From NCBI GenBank assembly GCA_949987705.1, contig OX465281.1, positions 138,060,876 to 138,124,875 on the forward strand: a stretch of DNA of 64,000 nt, given 5' to 3'. The notes under the pieces were generated by a model. It was not told where the DNA came from and searched no databases. It saw only the letters and a list, made by a program, of their open reading frames with translations. Positions 18,955-29,141 of this stretch are shown in pieces. Origin of the DNA: Thereva unica. Lineage: Eukaryota; Arthropoda; Insecta; Diptera; Therevidae. Every line of letters begins with the position of its first letter. Within the stretch, counting starts at the first letter, position 1. The position numbers were made by a program, and so were the translations under genes.

Positions 18955-21900
18955 CTAATCGTTGGGTGTTGCGAAACTTACTTTCTTTTTCCTAACGGCT
19001 GGCCCTTCGTATGTTCTTGGCCTAGGTGTTGATGTCGTATTATCTTCATTTGTTATATCTTGTAATATTGCTGGTTTCAGTCGGTCTATTGAAACATTGA
19101 TATGTTTGCCATTCATGTCTATTGTATAGTAAGCGTCGCTATCTCGCTTGATCACTTGATGAGGTCCGGTGTAAGGCTGGTCGAGTGGCTTCTTTGTACC
19201 ATCAACTCTCATAAACACATGTGTGCAAGTGGCGAGGTTCTTGTGTATGAATATCCTTGGCTTGTTGTGGTGTGCCGTTTCACGTGGACGCAGTTCCCTC
19301 ATACGTTCTCTTAACGCTTCTTTGAAAGTTGTTTGGTCCGCTTGGAAATTGTCTTGCATGAAGAACTCCCCAGGTATCCGCAATGTCGTACCGAAAACTA
19401 GTTCAGCGCTGGATGAGCCAATGTCGTCCTTCAAACAGTTCCTTAATCCCAGCATTACGACAGGTAGCACTTGTACCCAGTCTTCGTTTTCGTGGCATTT
19501 GATGGCTGCCTTGAGTGATCGATGCCATCGTTCTATCATACCGTTCGCTTGGGGATGATATGCTGTAGTGCGTTTCCTATGACTGCCAATCATTCTGGCA
19601 AATGCCTCGAAAATTTGAGAGTCGAACTGTGTGCCTCTGTCAGTTGTTATTACTGCTGGTGTACCATATCTCGCTATCCAAGTTTCAAAGATTGCATCAA
19701 CAACCGTTTGTGCTGTGATGTCTTTTATTGGAATTGCTTCCGGCCACCGTGTAAAGCGGTCAATCATGGTTAAACAGTACCTGTATCCGCGTACTTCCCT
19801 CATTGGACCTACAATGTCGATGTGTATATGCTGAAAACGTTCATCCGGCATATCGATGTGTTCTGGTCGACGCTTCGTGTGTCTACTAATCTTTGAGCGT
19901 TGGCACGGTAAGCAAGTTCGTGCCCATTCCGTAATGTCTTTATTCATTCGTGGCCAAATAAACTTCTTCGCTATAGCTTTTCGTGTTGCTTTCCCGCTAC
20001 CGTGGGCGGTATTATGCACATTATCGAAAATCCTCTTTCTCAATGTTATTGGAATATAAGGTCTTATCGCATCAGTTGATACATCGCAATATACGACCGT
20101 ATCAGTACCTGTTAAACGTAACCTCTTGAATTTTATCGCTCCCGGCTGTTCGATTAATTGCTTCATTTCTGGGTCGTTTTCTTGTTCAATTGCAATCTCC
20201 TCAGTTGTGACGCAGACTGGTAGTTCAATATCATTTATTCGTGATAACGTGTCTGCAACGTCGTTCTCGTTACCGGCGATGTGTCGAATGTCCGTTGTGT
20301 ATTGACTAATCAAATCAAGTTGCCTTTGTTGTCTTGGGGATGCCTTTGAAGCTTTTTGGTTAAAAGCATAGGCCAACGGTTTATGGTCTGTAAAGATCGT
20401 TGTACCTCGTCCTTCGATCATGTGCTTGAAAAATTTTATCGCTAAAAAAATCGCGAGTAGTTCCTTGTCGTAAGCGCTGTACTTTGATTGAGTTTCTGTA
20501 ATTTTCTTTGAAAAAAATCCCAGTGGCTGTTTTTCACCACCTATTTCTTGTTCCAGAACTGCTCCTATAGCGGTGTCAGATGCGTCAGTGGTCAAGTACA
20601 GTTGGGTTCCCTCCGCAGGATGAGCTATAAGAGTGGCTCTCGCTAGGGTATCCTTGCACGTACTGAATGCTTCGTCTGCTTCCGTATTCCATTCGACAGG
20701 TCTCTTGTCCCTCTTTTTCGCTCCAGTAGTTAAGGCATGCAGCGGTGCCTGTATTCTTGCAGCGTCCTTAATGCACCTTCTATAAAAATTGATCATTCCC
20801 AAAAACCTCCGTAATTCCATTATGTTGTTAGGTTTTGGGAATTCGAGAATAGCGCGAACTCGGTGTTCGAGTGGTCTGATGCCTTCGCCAGTCACTTCGT
20901 ATCCTAGGTATTCAACCTTGTCTTGACCCCAGTGGCATTTGCTAAGTTTGATCGTAAGTCCAAACTCCTTCAACCTCTCGATGACTTGTCCCACGTGCTC
21001 TAAGTGTTCTTTCCGCGAACGTGATGCAATAATGATATCATCTACGTAACAAAAACAAAAGTCCAGGCCCCTTAGTGCGTTGTCGATAAACCTCTGGAAC
21101 GATTGCGCAGCATTCGTTAGTCCGAAAGGCATCACGTTGAACTCGTATAGTCCAAATGGTGTGATTAATGCCGTCTTTTCGCGGTCCTCCGGTGCCATGG
21201 GAATTTGGAAGTAAGCCCTTTCCAAATCCATTGTCGTGAAGAATTTACAACCATGTAGTCGATGAGAAAAATCCTGTATATTCGGAACCGGGTACTTGTC
21301 CGGAAGTGTGATTTTGTTTAGTCGCCTATAATCGCCACAAAGCCTCCATGTGCCATCCTTCTTTTTCCTCATTAGCATCGGGTTAGCGTACGGGCTACAT
21401 GACGGTCTGATTATGCCTTCTTTAATCCATTCGTTTATTTCGCTTCGTGCCGCTCTTAATCTGCCAGGTGATAAGCGTCGTGCTCGTTCGGCGCATGGCG
21501 GTCCTCTTGTTATGATATGGTGCTTGACGTTATGTTTCGGCTCACTGTATTTACCCCTTCGGGTGATGCTTATGTTATCCTTAACCATCTTTGTGTATTC
21601 GTTGTCATCTACCACCATCTTTATTGTTGGCACGTTGTTTTGTGTGAGAATCCCGTAAGTAGCAAGTCCCGTAATACCATCAATTAGCCTCCTGTTCCGG
21701 AGGTCAGGAAGGAGATGGTATTCATGTAGAAAATCGTTTCCTAGGATGGGTTGTGACACGTCAGCTATTAAGAATTTCCATTTCAATGGTCGCCTTATTC
21801 CAAGGTCCAGTGTGAGATTGGCCTCTCCATATGTAGCGATCTTGGTGTTATTTGCTGCATAAAGTGGAAAATCGGTATTTGCTTGGCCTTTTTTCTTAAA

Positions 21901-22023
21901 TGCTTTGGGTAATACAGAAACGTCTGCTCCTGTGTCCACTAGAAATTGCGTACCGGTTTTCCGTTCCCGTATTAAGAGGCGTTTTGAGACGTGTGGACTG
22001 CCGACGGACGCCTCGATGCACAT
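18955..22023 (-). CDS. pol: Pol polyprotein of the Gypsy-type element (protease, RT, RNase H, integrase)
   Basis: The 1022-residue frame is uninterrupted. Aspartic protease motif FLVDTGADVSVLP lies at residues 27-39. Reverse transcriptase runs about 190-380, with YVDD at 326-329. RNase H follows at about 475-595 (TTDASDTAIGAVL; FTDHKPL). The integrase zinc finger is H670-x3-H674...C704-x2-C707, and the DDE triad is D736, D795 and E831 (35 residues between the last two). The C-terminus contains a GPY/F-like stretch (YTGPHQVIKR). The enzymes would mature inside cytoplasmic particles and integrate cDNA in the nucleus. Pol lies in the -1 frame relative to gag; its open frame extends upstream of the first Met across the gag stop, so expression by -1 frameshifting is likely. 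All catalytic residues that I can check are present. Confidence 0.95.
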   Translation of the reverse strand: MCIEASVGSPHVSKRLLIRERKTGTQFLVDTGADVSVLPKAFKKKGQANTDFPLYAANNTKIATYGEANLTLDLGIRRPLKWKFLIADVSQPILGNDFLHEYHLLPDLRNRRLIDGITGLATYGILTQNNVPTIKMVVDDNEYTKMVKDNISITRRGKYSEPKHNVKHHIITRGPPCAERARRLSPGRLRAARSEINEWIKEGIIRPSCSPYANPMLMRKKKDGTWRLCGDYRRLNKITLPDKYPVPNIQDFSHRLHGCKFFTTMDLERAYFQIPMAPEDREKTALITPFGLYEFNVMPFGLTNAAQSFQRFIDNALRGLDFCFCYVDDIIIASRSRKEHLEHVGQVIERLKEFGLTIKLSKCHWGQDKVEYLGYEVTGEGIRPLEHRVRAILEFPKPNNIMELRRFLGMINFYRRCIKDAARIQAPLHALTTGAKKRDKRPVEWNTEADEAFSTCKDTLARATLIAHPAEGTQLYLTTDASDTAIGAVLEQEIGGEKQPLGFFSKKITETQSKYSAYDKELLAIFLAIKFFKHMIEGRGTTIFTDHKPLAYAFNQKASKASPRQQRQLDLISQYTTDIRHIAGNENDVADTLSRINDIELPVCVTTEEIAIEQENDPEMKQLIEQPGAIKFKRLRLTGTDTVVYCDVSTDAIRPYIPITLRKRIFDNVHNTAHGSGKATRKAIAKKFIWPRMNKDITEWARTCLPCQRSKISRHTKRRPEHIDMPDERFQHIHIDIVGPMREVRGYRYCLTMIDRFTRWPEAIPIKDITAQTVVDAIFETWIARYGTPAVITTDRGTQFDSQIFEAFARMIGSHRKRTTAYHPQANGMIERWHRSLKAAIKCHENEDWVQVLPVVMLGLRNCLKDDIGSSSAELVFGTTLRIPGEFFMQDNFQADQTTFKEALRERMRELRPRETAHHNKPRIFIHKNLATCTHVFMRVDGTKKPLDQPYTGPHQVIKRDSDAYYTIDMNGKHINVSIDRLKPAILQDITNEDNTTSTPRPRTYEGPAVRKKKVSFATPND

Positions 22024-22031
22024 CGGCTCTT

Positions 22032-23012
22032 TTAGTTTTCCGAGTTTTTATTCCAAGAGCAAGGGGTGCGACACTTGCGCGCCTTCTTTCCAAACCTCTC
22101 GTGGTAGTAACATATGTCCTCCTTGCTTCGAGTGCCACTCCAAGGTGACTTCGATCTATCCCGTCCTTGCCTTGAACGTTGTCGACTTCTAGATCTTGTT
22201 TGCAGATTCTTCACGTCTCTTGATAAAGCCTCGATGACTGCTCTCAATTCGTTTACCTCCGAATTGGTTGAAAGTCCTCTAGCTTCGGGCGTTCCTTGCT
22301 CCATGTTTTGTCTTCGTGATGTCCGTTCGTATCCACTAACTCTGTCTTGGTGCTGCGTTGGCCTCATGTTGATGGCCTCGATCCGTGGTTGAGTTACCTC
22401 AGCAATCCGATCTGCTTGTAATGCTAATGCGCCAAGGTCTTCGGTGTCGTTCATAACCAGGATCCCTTTCATTTGCTCTGGTAATTGCTCCATGAACAAA
22501 GTTCGCATAACTGTGCTGTTGCATTGTCCTCCTGCCAAGTTTCTCATCCTTTGCAAATAAAGCGATGGTTTCTCGCTTCCCATCGGTTGCCCTCGCAATA
22601 ATCGTCGAAGACGTGTTTCAGACGACTCACCGAATGCCGTTATCACTCGATTCTTCAAAGTGGCATATTTTTCTGTTTCGGGTGGTGAGTCAATAAGATC
22701 TCCAATCACGCTTAAAATCTCATTGTCTAGATTTACTAGAATGTGTCTGAATTTAGTTAAGTCGGATGTAATTCGGTGGAGTCCGAATGCGGCTTCTGCC
22801 ACTGCGAACCATCTGGCTGGTGAATCCCTCCAGAATGGCCGTGGTAGGTTAACACTAGACACAGCGTTGAGCCTAGCAGTTTCGCTCCCTTGTGAACCTT
22901 CTGTTGACGTAACATTTTGTTGGTGTTGCGTTGGTAGGAGATCGCGGTCAGACATGTGGTTTTCCTGGGTATTCCCTGATGAAGTTTCCATCGTTATATC
23001 AACGCGAGCCAA
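22032..23012 (-). CDS. gag: Gag polyprotein of the Gypsy-type element
   Basis: The 326-residue frame begins MARVDITMET. A capsid-like segment covers about residues 55-190 (PFWRDSPARWFAVAEAAFGL, and the block ETRLRRLLRGQPMGSEKPSL), as in insect Gypsy Gag. A basic Arg/Ser-rich stretch (around 275-295) precedes a single knuckle near the end: CYYHERFGKKARKCRTPC. That order, C-x2-H-x9-10-C-x3-C, is the CHCC form rather than the usual CCHC. The protein would form the particle and bind RNA. The stop lies 8 bases before the first Met of pol. The frame is intact. Confidence 0.9.
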   Translation of the reverse strand: MARVDITMETSSGNTQENHMSDRDLLPTQHQQNVTSTEGSQGSETARLNAVSSVNLPRPFWRDSPARWFAVAEAAFGLHRITSDLTKFRHILVNLDNEILSVIGDLIDSPPETEKYATLKNRVITAFGESSETRLRRLLRGQPMGSEKPSLYLQRMRNLAGGQCNSTVMRTLFMEQLPEQMKGILVMNDTEDLGALALQADRIAEVTQPRIEAINMRPTQHQDRVSGYERTSRRQNMEQGTPEARGLSTNSEVNELRAVIEALSRDVKNLQTRSRSRQRSRQGRDRSKSPWSGTRSKEDICYYHERFGKKARKCRTPCSWNKNSEN

Positions 23013-23499
23013 ATAGTTCCGACTTTCCTAATTTTCGGCTTGTCTTATTTGTTCCTGTTATCGTCAGGAATCAATGTAACCGTAACGTAACGTATAAAAC
23101 TTGTAACTTTGAACGTAATGAAAAGTTAAACAGAAAGTGGATATTGAGTGGAGTGAGTTGAATCGCACCGAATCCCAAGTTTCATCATTAACTTAGAATC
23201 TATACAACTTGGTGGTTAAGCCAACTCTAAACAATTTCTTTCGCATAATATTTAAATTTGAAACTAATTTATTGGACCATTGTGGTAAAGGTGTGCGAGC
23301 GTTTATTCTATATTAACGTGTCTTACTTATTGCTAATTTGTGACGTACCTTGTTTTCACTTGCATATGCGTCACAAGTCCGCTCGACCTTCTTATTTCTT
23401 CCTTTTTCTTTTTTCACTCTTCTTGCTTCTTCCTCCAAAGGGATGGATAATGGTCCTCCTTCCTTAGGTTGTTGGCCTCTGTTAACCTGGATGCGAGTG

Positions 23500-24022
23500 C
23501 TGGGTCCTCCTTCTTGATCGTCGGGAACCTCCTTCTCGGATTTTGTCGGGGTCCTCCTTCTCGAACACGTCGGGTAGTTCTCCTTCTCAAATCAAAACGG
23601 GGTCCTCCTTCTCAGAAAACGTCGGGGTCCTCCTTCTCAGATATCGTCGGGGTCCTCCTTCTCGAGTATCGTCGGGTCCTCCTTCTCGAGTATCGTCGGG
23701 TCCTCCTTCTCGGATATCGTCGGAGTCCTCCTTCTCGAGTATCGTCGGGGTCCTCCTTCTCGAGTATCGTCGGGGTCCTCCTTCTCGGATATCGTCGGGG
23801 TCCTCCTTCTCGAATCAGTACGGGGTCCTCCTTCTCGAATCAGTACGGGGTCCTCCTTCTCGGATCACGCCGGGGTCCTTCTTCTCAAATATCGTCGGGT
23901 CCTCTTTCTCGGATGACGTCGGGGTCCTCCTTCTCAGATCAGAACGGGGTCCTCCTTCTCGGAAAACGTCGGGCTCCTCCTTCTCAGATATCGTCGGGGT
24001 CCTCCTTCTCGTCCTTCAAGGA
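23500..24022 (-). repeat. 24-25 bp minisatellite in the leader of the LTR element
   Basis: About twenty copies of a unit with the plus-strand core GGGGTCCTCCTTCTC and spacers such as ATATCGTC, AATCAGTAC and GATCACGTC lie head to tail between gag and the primer site. The long frames read through this array on the plus strand are by-products of the repeat. The minus-strand unit is purine-rich, with GAGAAGGAGGACCCCGACG. Confidence 0.95.
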
Positions 24023-24039
24023 TCACGTCGGGGTCACCA
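24023..24039 (-). other. Primer binding site, tRNA-Trp type
   Basis: On the minus strand, six bases after the 5' LTR, the sequence is TGGTGACCCCGACGTGA. This is complementary to the CCA end and acceptor region expected of insect tRNA-Trp (17 bases). The tRNA assignment is from memory of tRNA-Trp ends. Confidence 0.75.
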
Positions 24040-24045
24040 ATTTCC

Positions 24046-24339
24046 TGTGGGGCTAGTCGCTCACAGGAATAACGCCGGGATATATTTATAATCGTTTTTT
24101 TATTACCAATATAAATATTTATAAAGTAGTTGTTAACAGTAAGGCTACTAACTTAGAACTAACTTAAAATTATGACAATTCCTTAAAGTTAAAATAATAA
24201 ATTAACCTACGCCTACTGACTAAAACCTTTGGGATTCGCCGCATATAAGTTCAGTGTTTTCGCCGTGGTTTGTGTACAGCGGTTTGTGTCTATATGTTTG
24301 ACATGTGGATGTCGCGGTGAACGCATCGTAGTCGCCACA
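24046..24339 (-). repeat. LTR (5' LTR of the element)
   Basis: This copy is 294 bp and begins TGTGGGG and ends CGCCACA on the plus strand, as does the partner at 18635-18928. On the minus strand it would hold the promoter; no clear TATA position was assigned. Confidence 0.95.
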
Positions 24340-24343
24340 TTAT

Positions 24344-25310
24344 CCACCAAATGCTTACTGGCAGGATGATGACTTCGATCTTGGCCGACAGCTCGGTCCG
24401 AAAGGCCGTAAATAGAGGCACTCCGCAAGGAGGAGTACTTTCCCCGCTGCTATGGGTCGTAACTATGAACCAGCTGTTGCGACGCATGGAGGCAGAGGGG
24501 CATCATGTCCTGGCGTACGCGCATGACGTTGTTATCATCAAAAAAGGAAAATTTCCTCAATTCTCTGTGATCTCATGGAGGCGGCGTTACAAGCCCTCTC
24601 AAACTGGACTGGACCCGCGGACTCAGCGTTAACCCAGTCAAATCGGAGCTGGTTCTCTTCACAAGGAGGTAAAAGATCTCTTCGTTAACACCCCCGGCCC
24701 CGGTGGTATGCCTTGGGCCACCTTTAAACTCCGATGCAAGCAACACACAATGCGACAAGCAAAAAAGCATTGGAGGGATCTTAACAAATGCACTTTGGCC
24801 AAATTAACCTGGCCCTCTTACGATCTCAGGCGGACAACCTCACTACTGAGCCTCGGGAGACAAGACCTCTCAGTTATAGTGAGAGTGCTGACCGGACACT
24901 GTCTGATAGGGACACATTCGCCCCGTTTAGGCCTTGAGACCTACGATTTCTGCAGAAGCTGTAAGAATCTGGACGAGGCAGAAAGTATACTACATCTTGT
25001 CTGACACTGCCCGGCCCTAAGCAGAATAAGGTAAACCACATTTGGCGAACCCTTTCTAAGCACCCTCGCGGAAATCTCGAAGATTGGGATCCCGCAACTT
25101 AGAAGATTTATTACTTCCTCGAGATGGTTTTAGCGAAGAAACGACATTTTAACATCAGGTTTAAAGTGGGATCACTATGGCATCACAATGGGCCAACAGC
25201 TCAGCGATATCTAACCTATACTCACTGGACGTTTGGTAACTGGAAAATGTCTTGGCACATATTTCGGATTGTTTTCCGAGTTTCTTTCCTGTTATTCCCC
25301 TCGTCTAAAT
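24344..25310 (+). pseudogene. R1/LOA-like LINE, downstream RT and RNase H-like part
   Basis: Directly after the TTAT duplication the LINE resumes with MTSILADSSVRKAVNRGTPQ and GGVLSPLLW, which is RT block B, then block C as VLAYAHDVVI. The first catalytic pair is thus YAHD instead of YADD, a substitution that should abolish activity. After shifts, 24708-25004 encodes the C-terminal region (LRCKQHTMRQAKKHWRDL, VRVLTGHCLIGTHSPRLGL) ending in a Cys/His cluster, CRSC..DEAES..HLV..C, as in R1/LOA elements after the RNase H domain. Some sequence between 18634 and block B seems missing in addition to the LTR insertion, so it was damaged before or after. Confidence 0.75.
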
Positions 25311-25485
25311 TTAAATAAACCCCAATGAAATCCATAATTACGTACTAAAAACACTTAGTTTTAGGAACTTAAAAATTTATTTATCTAAGGATATGCGAAA
25401 AAATCGTGGAAAATTTGACAGCTAGTGGTGAAATAGCAGTTTCAGTGCGGATCGATAATGCAGAATTCCGTCGGGTTCTATAATG

Positions 25486-25867
25486 CCCCCTTTTAGACGG
25501 GCGGACACCGAACAGACAAAACGAACGAACGAACTGGGTGTATAGGGAAGAGGGTGAGAGAGGACGATGGGGAGGGCAGACAATTTTCATGGACACTTTC
25601 AGCGAACTGTGAACGGAGAATTTGACAGTTCCTGCGTTGTTGTTGTTGCTAGGATGAGAGGGCAAAAGCAAATTTCAAAAAGCAAGAACAGCAAGCCATG
25701 AAGTTTTTATAAAAGCAACAACAAAACCCAATCATTTTTGGCATTTTGTCCGTTCGTTGGTGTCCGCCCGTGTAAATGCCCAGCCGACACTCCACCGGGC
25801 TTCAAAGGAGAATTTGCGATTACAGTTAAGTTTTGTCTGTTCGGTGTCCGCTCGTCTAAAAAGGGCC
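25486..25867. mobile_element. 382-bp MITE nested inside another MITE-like repeat
   Basis: Inverted ends share TTTTAGACG..CGGACACCG and AACAGACAAAAC (left about 25490-25525, right about 25830-25863). AATG flanks both sides (25482-25485 and 25868-25871). An extra inverted copy of the same end lies inside at about 25745-25775. The surrounding sequence has GTATAATCGGC (25938) and related strings at 25455-25481, so it is itself a repeat family also seen near 17855. Confidence 0.7.
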
Positions 25868-25960
25868 AATGCAAATATTTTCAAATGCGGATCGGATGTG
25901 AATCGGATGCAGAAAATCCGGCGAGTTGTATAATCGGCATGATTAATTTTTGTCTATAGA

Positions 25961-27030
25961 ACTCACGTCAGTTTAAAACGTAAAAAACAAAACGTAATGT
26001 ATGTAAATTTCCAAATGTCCTCTTCACTTGCCTATCTTTTTATTTCTTTTTAATTTTGCACTTATCACCGTACATAGGATCATATTCAATAAAATAAATA
26101 TTTTGAATGGGGGATTCCCCACACTTTTAATTGAAAAATACACGTGCAGCGGATTTTCATATTAATTTCAGGATAATATGTAAAGGATTAAAAAAAATTC
26201 TCTTGTAAAATTGAAAAATGTAAAAGCTCGGCAACTTTTCTATTATTCTATTAATTGATTTGAAATGATCAAATTTTGACGGTTATCGTAACGCCGCGCC
26301 ATCTTGAAATTAAGCTTATGAATTTCATGTGCAGCAAAACATTGATACTGAAGTACAAAGTGCATTTAGAATACAATTCTTCTTACCATAATGAAAGATA
26401 GCACTTAATTAAATATGTGTCAGGGGTTCAACTTGTTTCTATCTGCAGATATTTCATTAAAGTATATTGTTATCTCTTGCACGAGATTTTATTTATCAAT
26501 AATTTCTTTAGCATTTCACGAAATCAAGATTTATTCTAGACACGTTTCTCTTAGTCAAGAGTTGATATGCGGAAACAATTGACAATATTATTGGCTGATT
26601 GATCTTTTTTTAAATTCTCAATAACTCCGAAAGATATTATCAAAGGTTCTCGTAATTATTATAATATAGAGCGGATGTTACAAATGAATCATTTTTAACT
26701 TTTCATTTTAATCCTAAATGAAATTATTAAATCTAATTCACGACAATATTTTGAAGTTATTTTTGAAATACAATGTCACACAAATATGCTTTATCATCTT
26801 CGAATTCTGTCCTGCACACTTAATGGCGAAATCTATGGGACGAGCATCACGGTAGACTACAGGGCTGGTACTTATCGTTCTATCGAATTCGAGTAATTCC
26901 TACGTAAATAATAAATATGTAACTTATTTAATACCTCGTGCTGCGCTGGGCCCTCTGCAATTTCAAAATTTTTCTGGTGGCTGCGCAATTGGTTAACAAC
27001 CGTAATATTTGTAAAGTATAGTTACATTAA
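25961..27030. other. AT-rich interval without recognisable genes
   Basis: No open frame, paired ends or array was recognised here. One string near 26853 (CGGTAGACTACAGGGCTGGT) resembles the subterminal motifs of the EnSpm-like copies at 1-650 and 6.7-7.0 kb, and might be a small relic of that family. Confidence 0.35.
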
Positions 27031-27729
27031 AGGTCGATTCCCACTATACGGAACGGCAACGGCACGTGAATTTTGCTGTCGATTCGCACTTAAACATCAC
27101 GTCAACGTTACGGCAATTTTGCCGTTCAGTCTCACTCCTCAACACCAGCTACAAATCCTTCACAAGCCTTAGCGGAAGGCCTTATAGGAGAATATCAAGC
27201 TCGTTTTAGGACAAATAGGTCAACATCAGTCCAATTGCTGACCTTAAAGCAAATTCTGGAGAAAACCTGGGAAAGGAATGTAGATATACACCAGATATTT
27301 GTCGATTTTCAAGAGGCATCTGATCCAGTAAATTGAGAGAGACTATACGAGATCTTATAGGAATTAGGAGTCCCCTCAAAGCTGGTACTACTGATCAAAT
27401 GCGCAACAATTAGCTCACTATGGCGAAGGATAGCATTCAAAATGTTATAACAGAAAAGTTTGAAGTGCAACAAGGACTTAGACAGGAGAGGGACTGGGCC
27501 CAATGCTCTTAACCTCGTCCTATAATGGGTGATAAGGAAAACGTCAGTCAAGAGAAGTGCAACAAGAGCTAAACAGTCAGTCGGTACAATTTCTTAGTTA
27601 TGCGAATGTGACCATCGTGGCAAGGTTCTTTTTGACAGCAAAAGAAGCTTATGTCGAATTAAAAGAGGTGGCAAAGGACATAGGTCTGGAGATAAATGAA
27701 GAAAAAAAGAATGTGATGCAACAAACCAG

Positions 27730-28686
27730 GGGCCCGTTTTTGTAATACGCTTATTCGCAAACTTGAATTTCGTAAAACGAAAAATAAAATAACGATAATT
27801 TTTAATAGTGGTTCACATATTACGAACAAATCAAGTTCGTAAAGTCAATGGTGTTCGTGAGCATATTGAAGCGGCGGCTACTAGCTTATGGCTAATATTT
27901 ATAGCGCTTGGCGACATAACGGCCGTGAATTGTTAATTTTGAAATTAGTGCAAGATTTTGGTAACTTATCAAGTTACTAAATATGTCTATTTGGCGTCAT
28001 ATTTTAGTCTATGAGGAAAATAGAGAAGGTGGAAGGACTCAGCAGTATGAATATAATATTTTCAAACGAAAATTAAGGCATAAATCAAATCCTTTAGATA
28101 TGCCAAATAAGGAGTAAGTGATAATTCAATTTATTATGTAAAATCTTTAATAAATAAGTTTTTAGTTTTGTTCAGCGCTTTCGATTATCGAAAGAGGCTT
28201 TTCTGTTTGTACTAGAACAAATACATCTTTCTTCTGGTCAACCAATAACATTCATCCCACCCGTACTAAGACTAGCTGTAACTTTAATTATTCTATCTTC
28301 TGGTGGGTACCAAAATACGGAGGGAAATGATTTTACTTGTCCAATATCAAAAAGTATGGTTTCAATTATATCGCAAGAAATATTAATTAAAATTGAGAGC
28401 AAGTGATGTCCGCTTTTCATCATAACAAATGGAAATATGCAATAAAGAGTGGTTTTATTCAAAATACGGGTTAGGTATTTATCTTAACACAATTTATTCC
28501 ATGTTTCTAATATATTTTACGTTTAACTAGTCGTTTGGCAAGGTACGAACAACTTATAGGTGGCGTAAGGCACCGTTCGTTAATTTACGAAAATTCGTTA
28601 AGTTTTCGTATTACATGGACAACAAAATTGAAAAATGAAAATTAGAAAATAGATTTTACGAAGAAGCGTATTATAAAAACGGGCCC
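27730..28686. mobile_element. 957-bp PIF/Harbinger derivative with CAG target duplication
   Basis: Ends are GGGCCCGTTTTTGTAATACG and its near-perfect inverted form (GGGCCCGTTTTTATAATACG), flanked by CAG (27727-27729 and 28687-28689). The paralogous LINE at 40205-40215 reads ATCCAGAGCAGG without the insert, which confirms the duplication. It carries a two-exon remnant of a Harbinger transposase N-terminus but no DDE domain, so it cannot move itself. Confidence 0.92.
27983..28406 (+). pseudogene. Harbinger transposase N-terminal remnant (two exons)
   Basis: A first exon from the ATG at 27983 to 28113 (MSIWRHILVYEENREGG..) is followed by a GT-AG intron at 28114-28165 and a second exon at 28166-28406. 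The second exon reads RFRLSKEAFLFVLEQIHL, IPPVLRLAVTLIILSSGGYQ and CPISKSMVSIISQEI. This is the helical N-terminal region of HARBI1-like transposases ('FR-SK--F--LL..', 'L--L-FLA-G-YQ', 'IS-S-VS--I--V'). The frame ends with TGA at 28404, before the first catalytic Asp; no DDE blocks follow. It might once have encoded a repressor-like fragment, but that is speculation. Confidence 0.7.
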
Positions 28687-29141
28687 CAGAGCAGGAAGAA
28701 ATATAACCGCCGACGAACATAACCTAGAAATACTCGATAAAACAGTCTACCTTGAGTCTACAATCACAAAAAGAAACGAAGAAATAACCAGACGAATACT
28801 ACTGGCTAATAGAGGATTTTATGCCCAAAAACAACTACTGCACTCAAGCTTTGTACACATGACCCAGGACAGGACATAGAGGAACGAGTCAACAGGTTTG
28901 AGAAAAAGTTCTCAGCCCAACCAGAGAGGGTGGAATACGGCGAAGGAGATACAACAACAAGTTGTATGAAATTTTTGAAATTTTGAAATTTTTGTAAATA
29001 GTATTAATAAATTTTCGTCCTCCAAGCTCATTTTTTATTTCGTCGAACAAATAGCAACTGAAGCGTGGTAATATATCTAGACTTAAATCGGAAAACATAA
29101 AACATTGTGCGCACACAAGAATTTTATCATTCAAGGTCGTA

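Larger units (their letters stand above)
18635..24339 (-). mobile_element. Complete Gypsy-type LTR retrotransposon (CsRn1-like), minus strand
   Basis: Two 294-bp LTRs bound a 5.7-kb element with TTAT duplicated on both sides (18631-18634, 24340-24343). From the 5' side on the minus strand the order is LTR, primer binding site, a leader with a minisatellite, gag (23012-22032), pol (22023-18955), polypurine tract and LTR. No env-like frame follows pol. The LTRs appear identical by eye. The primer site matches the 3' end of tRNA-Trp and Gag has a CHCC-type knuckle, both reported features of the CsRn1 group. It interrupts a LINE polymerase frame. Both main frames are open, so the copy may be young. 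Confidence 0.92.
27120..28985 (+). mobile_element. RTE-like LINE copy 1, truncated, interrupted by a Harbinger derivative
   Basis: Decayed reverse transcriptase sequence (LIGEYQARFRTNRSTSVQLL, YADD replaced near 27600 by a decayed YANVT) matches the better copy at 39580-40950 base for base over long stretches. The copy starts inside the RT finger region near 27120 and ends near 28985. Bases 27730-28686 are a DNA transposon; the paralog at 40198-40215 shows the empty site. Several frameshifts and deletions make it inactive. Confidence 0.8.

Noticed and set aside
19102..22192. Plus-strand frames opposite gag and pol
   Set aside because: They are antisense shadows of the intact minus-strand polyprotein genes.
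23650..24000. Possible CRISPR-like array
   Set aside because: Repeats and spacers are equally conserved, the units are very short and the sequence lies in the leader of a eukaryotic LTR element; this is a minisatellite.
23469..24091. Two long plus-strand frames of a Gly/Ser/Pro-rich repeat protein
   Set aside because: They are produced by the leader minisatellite of the minus-strand LTR element; the unit of 24-25 bases keeps both frames open by chance, and there is no start context or other gene feature.
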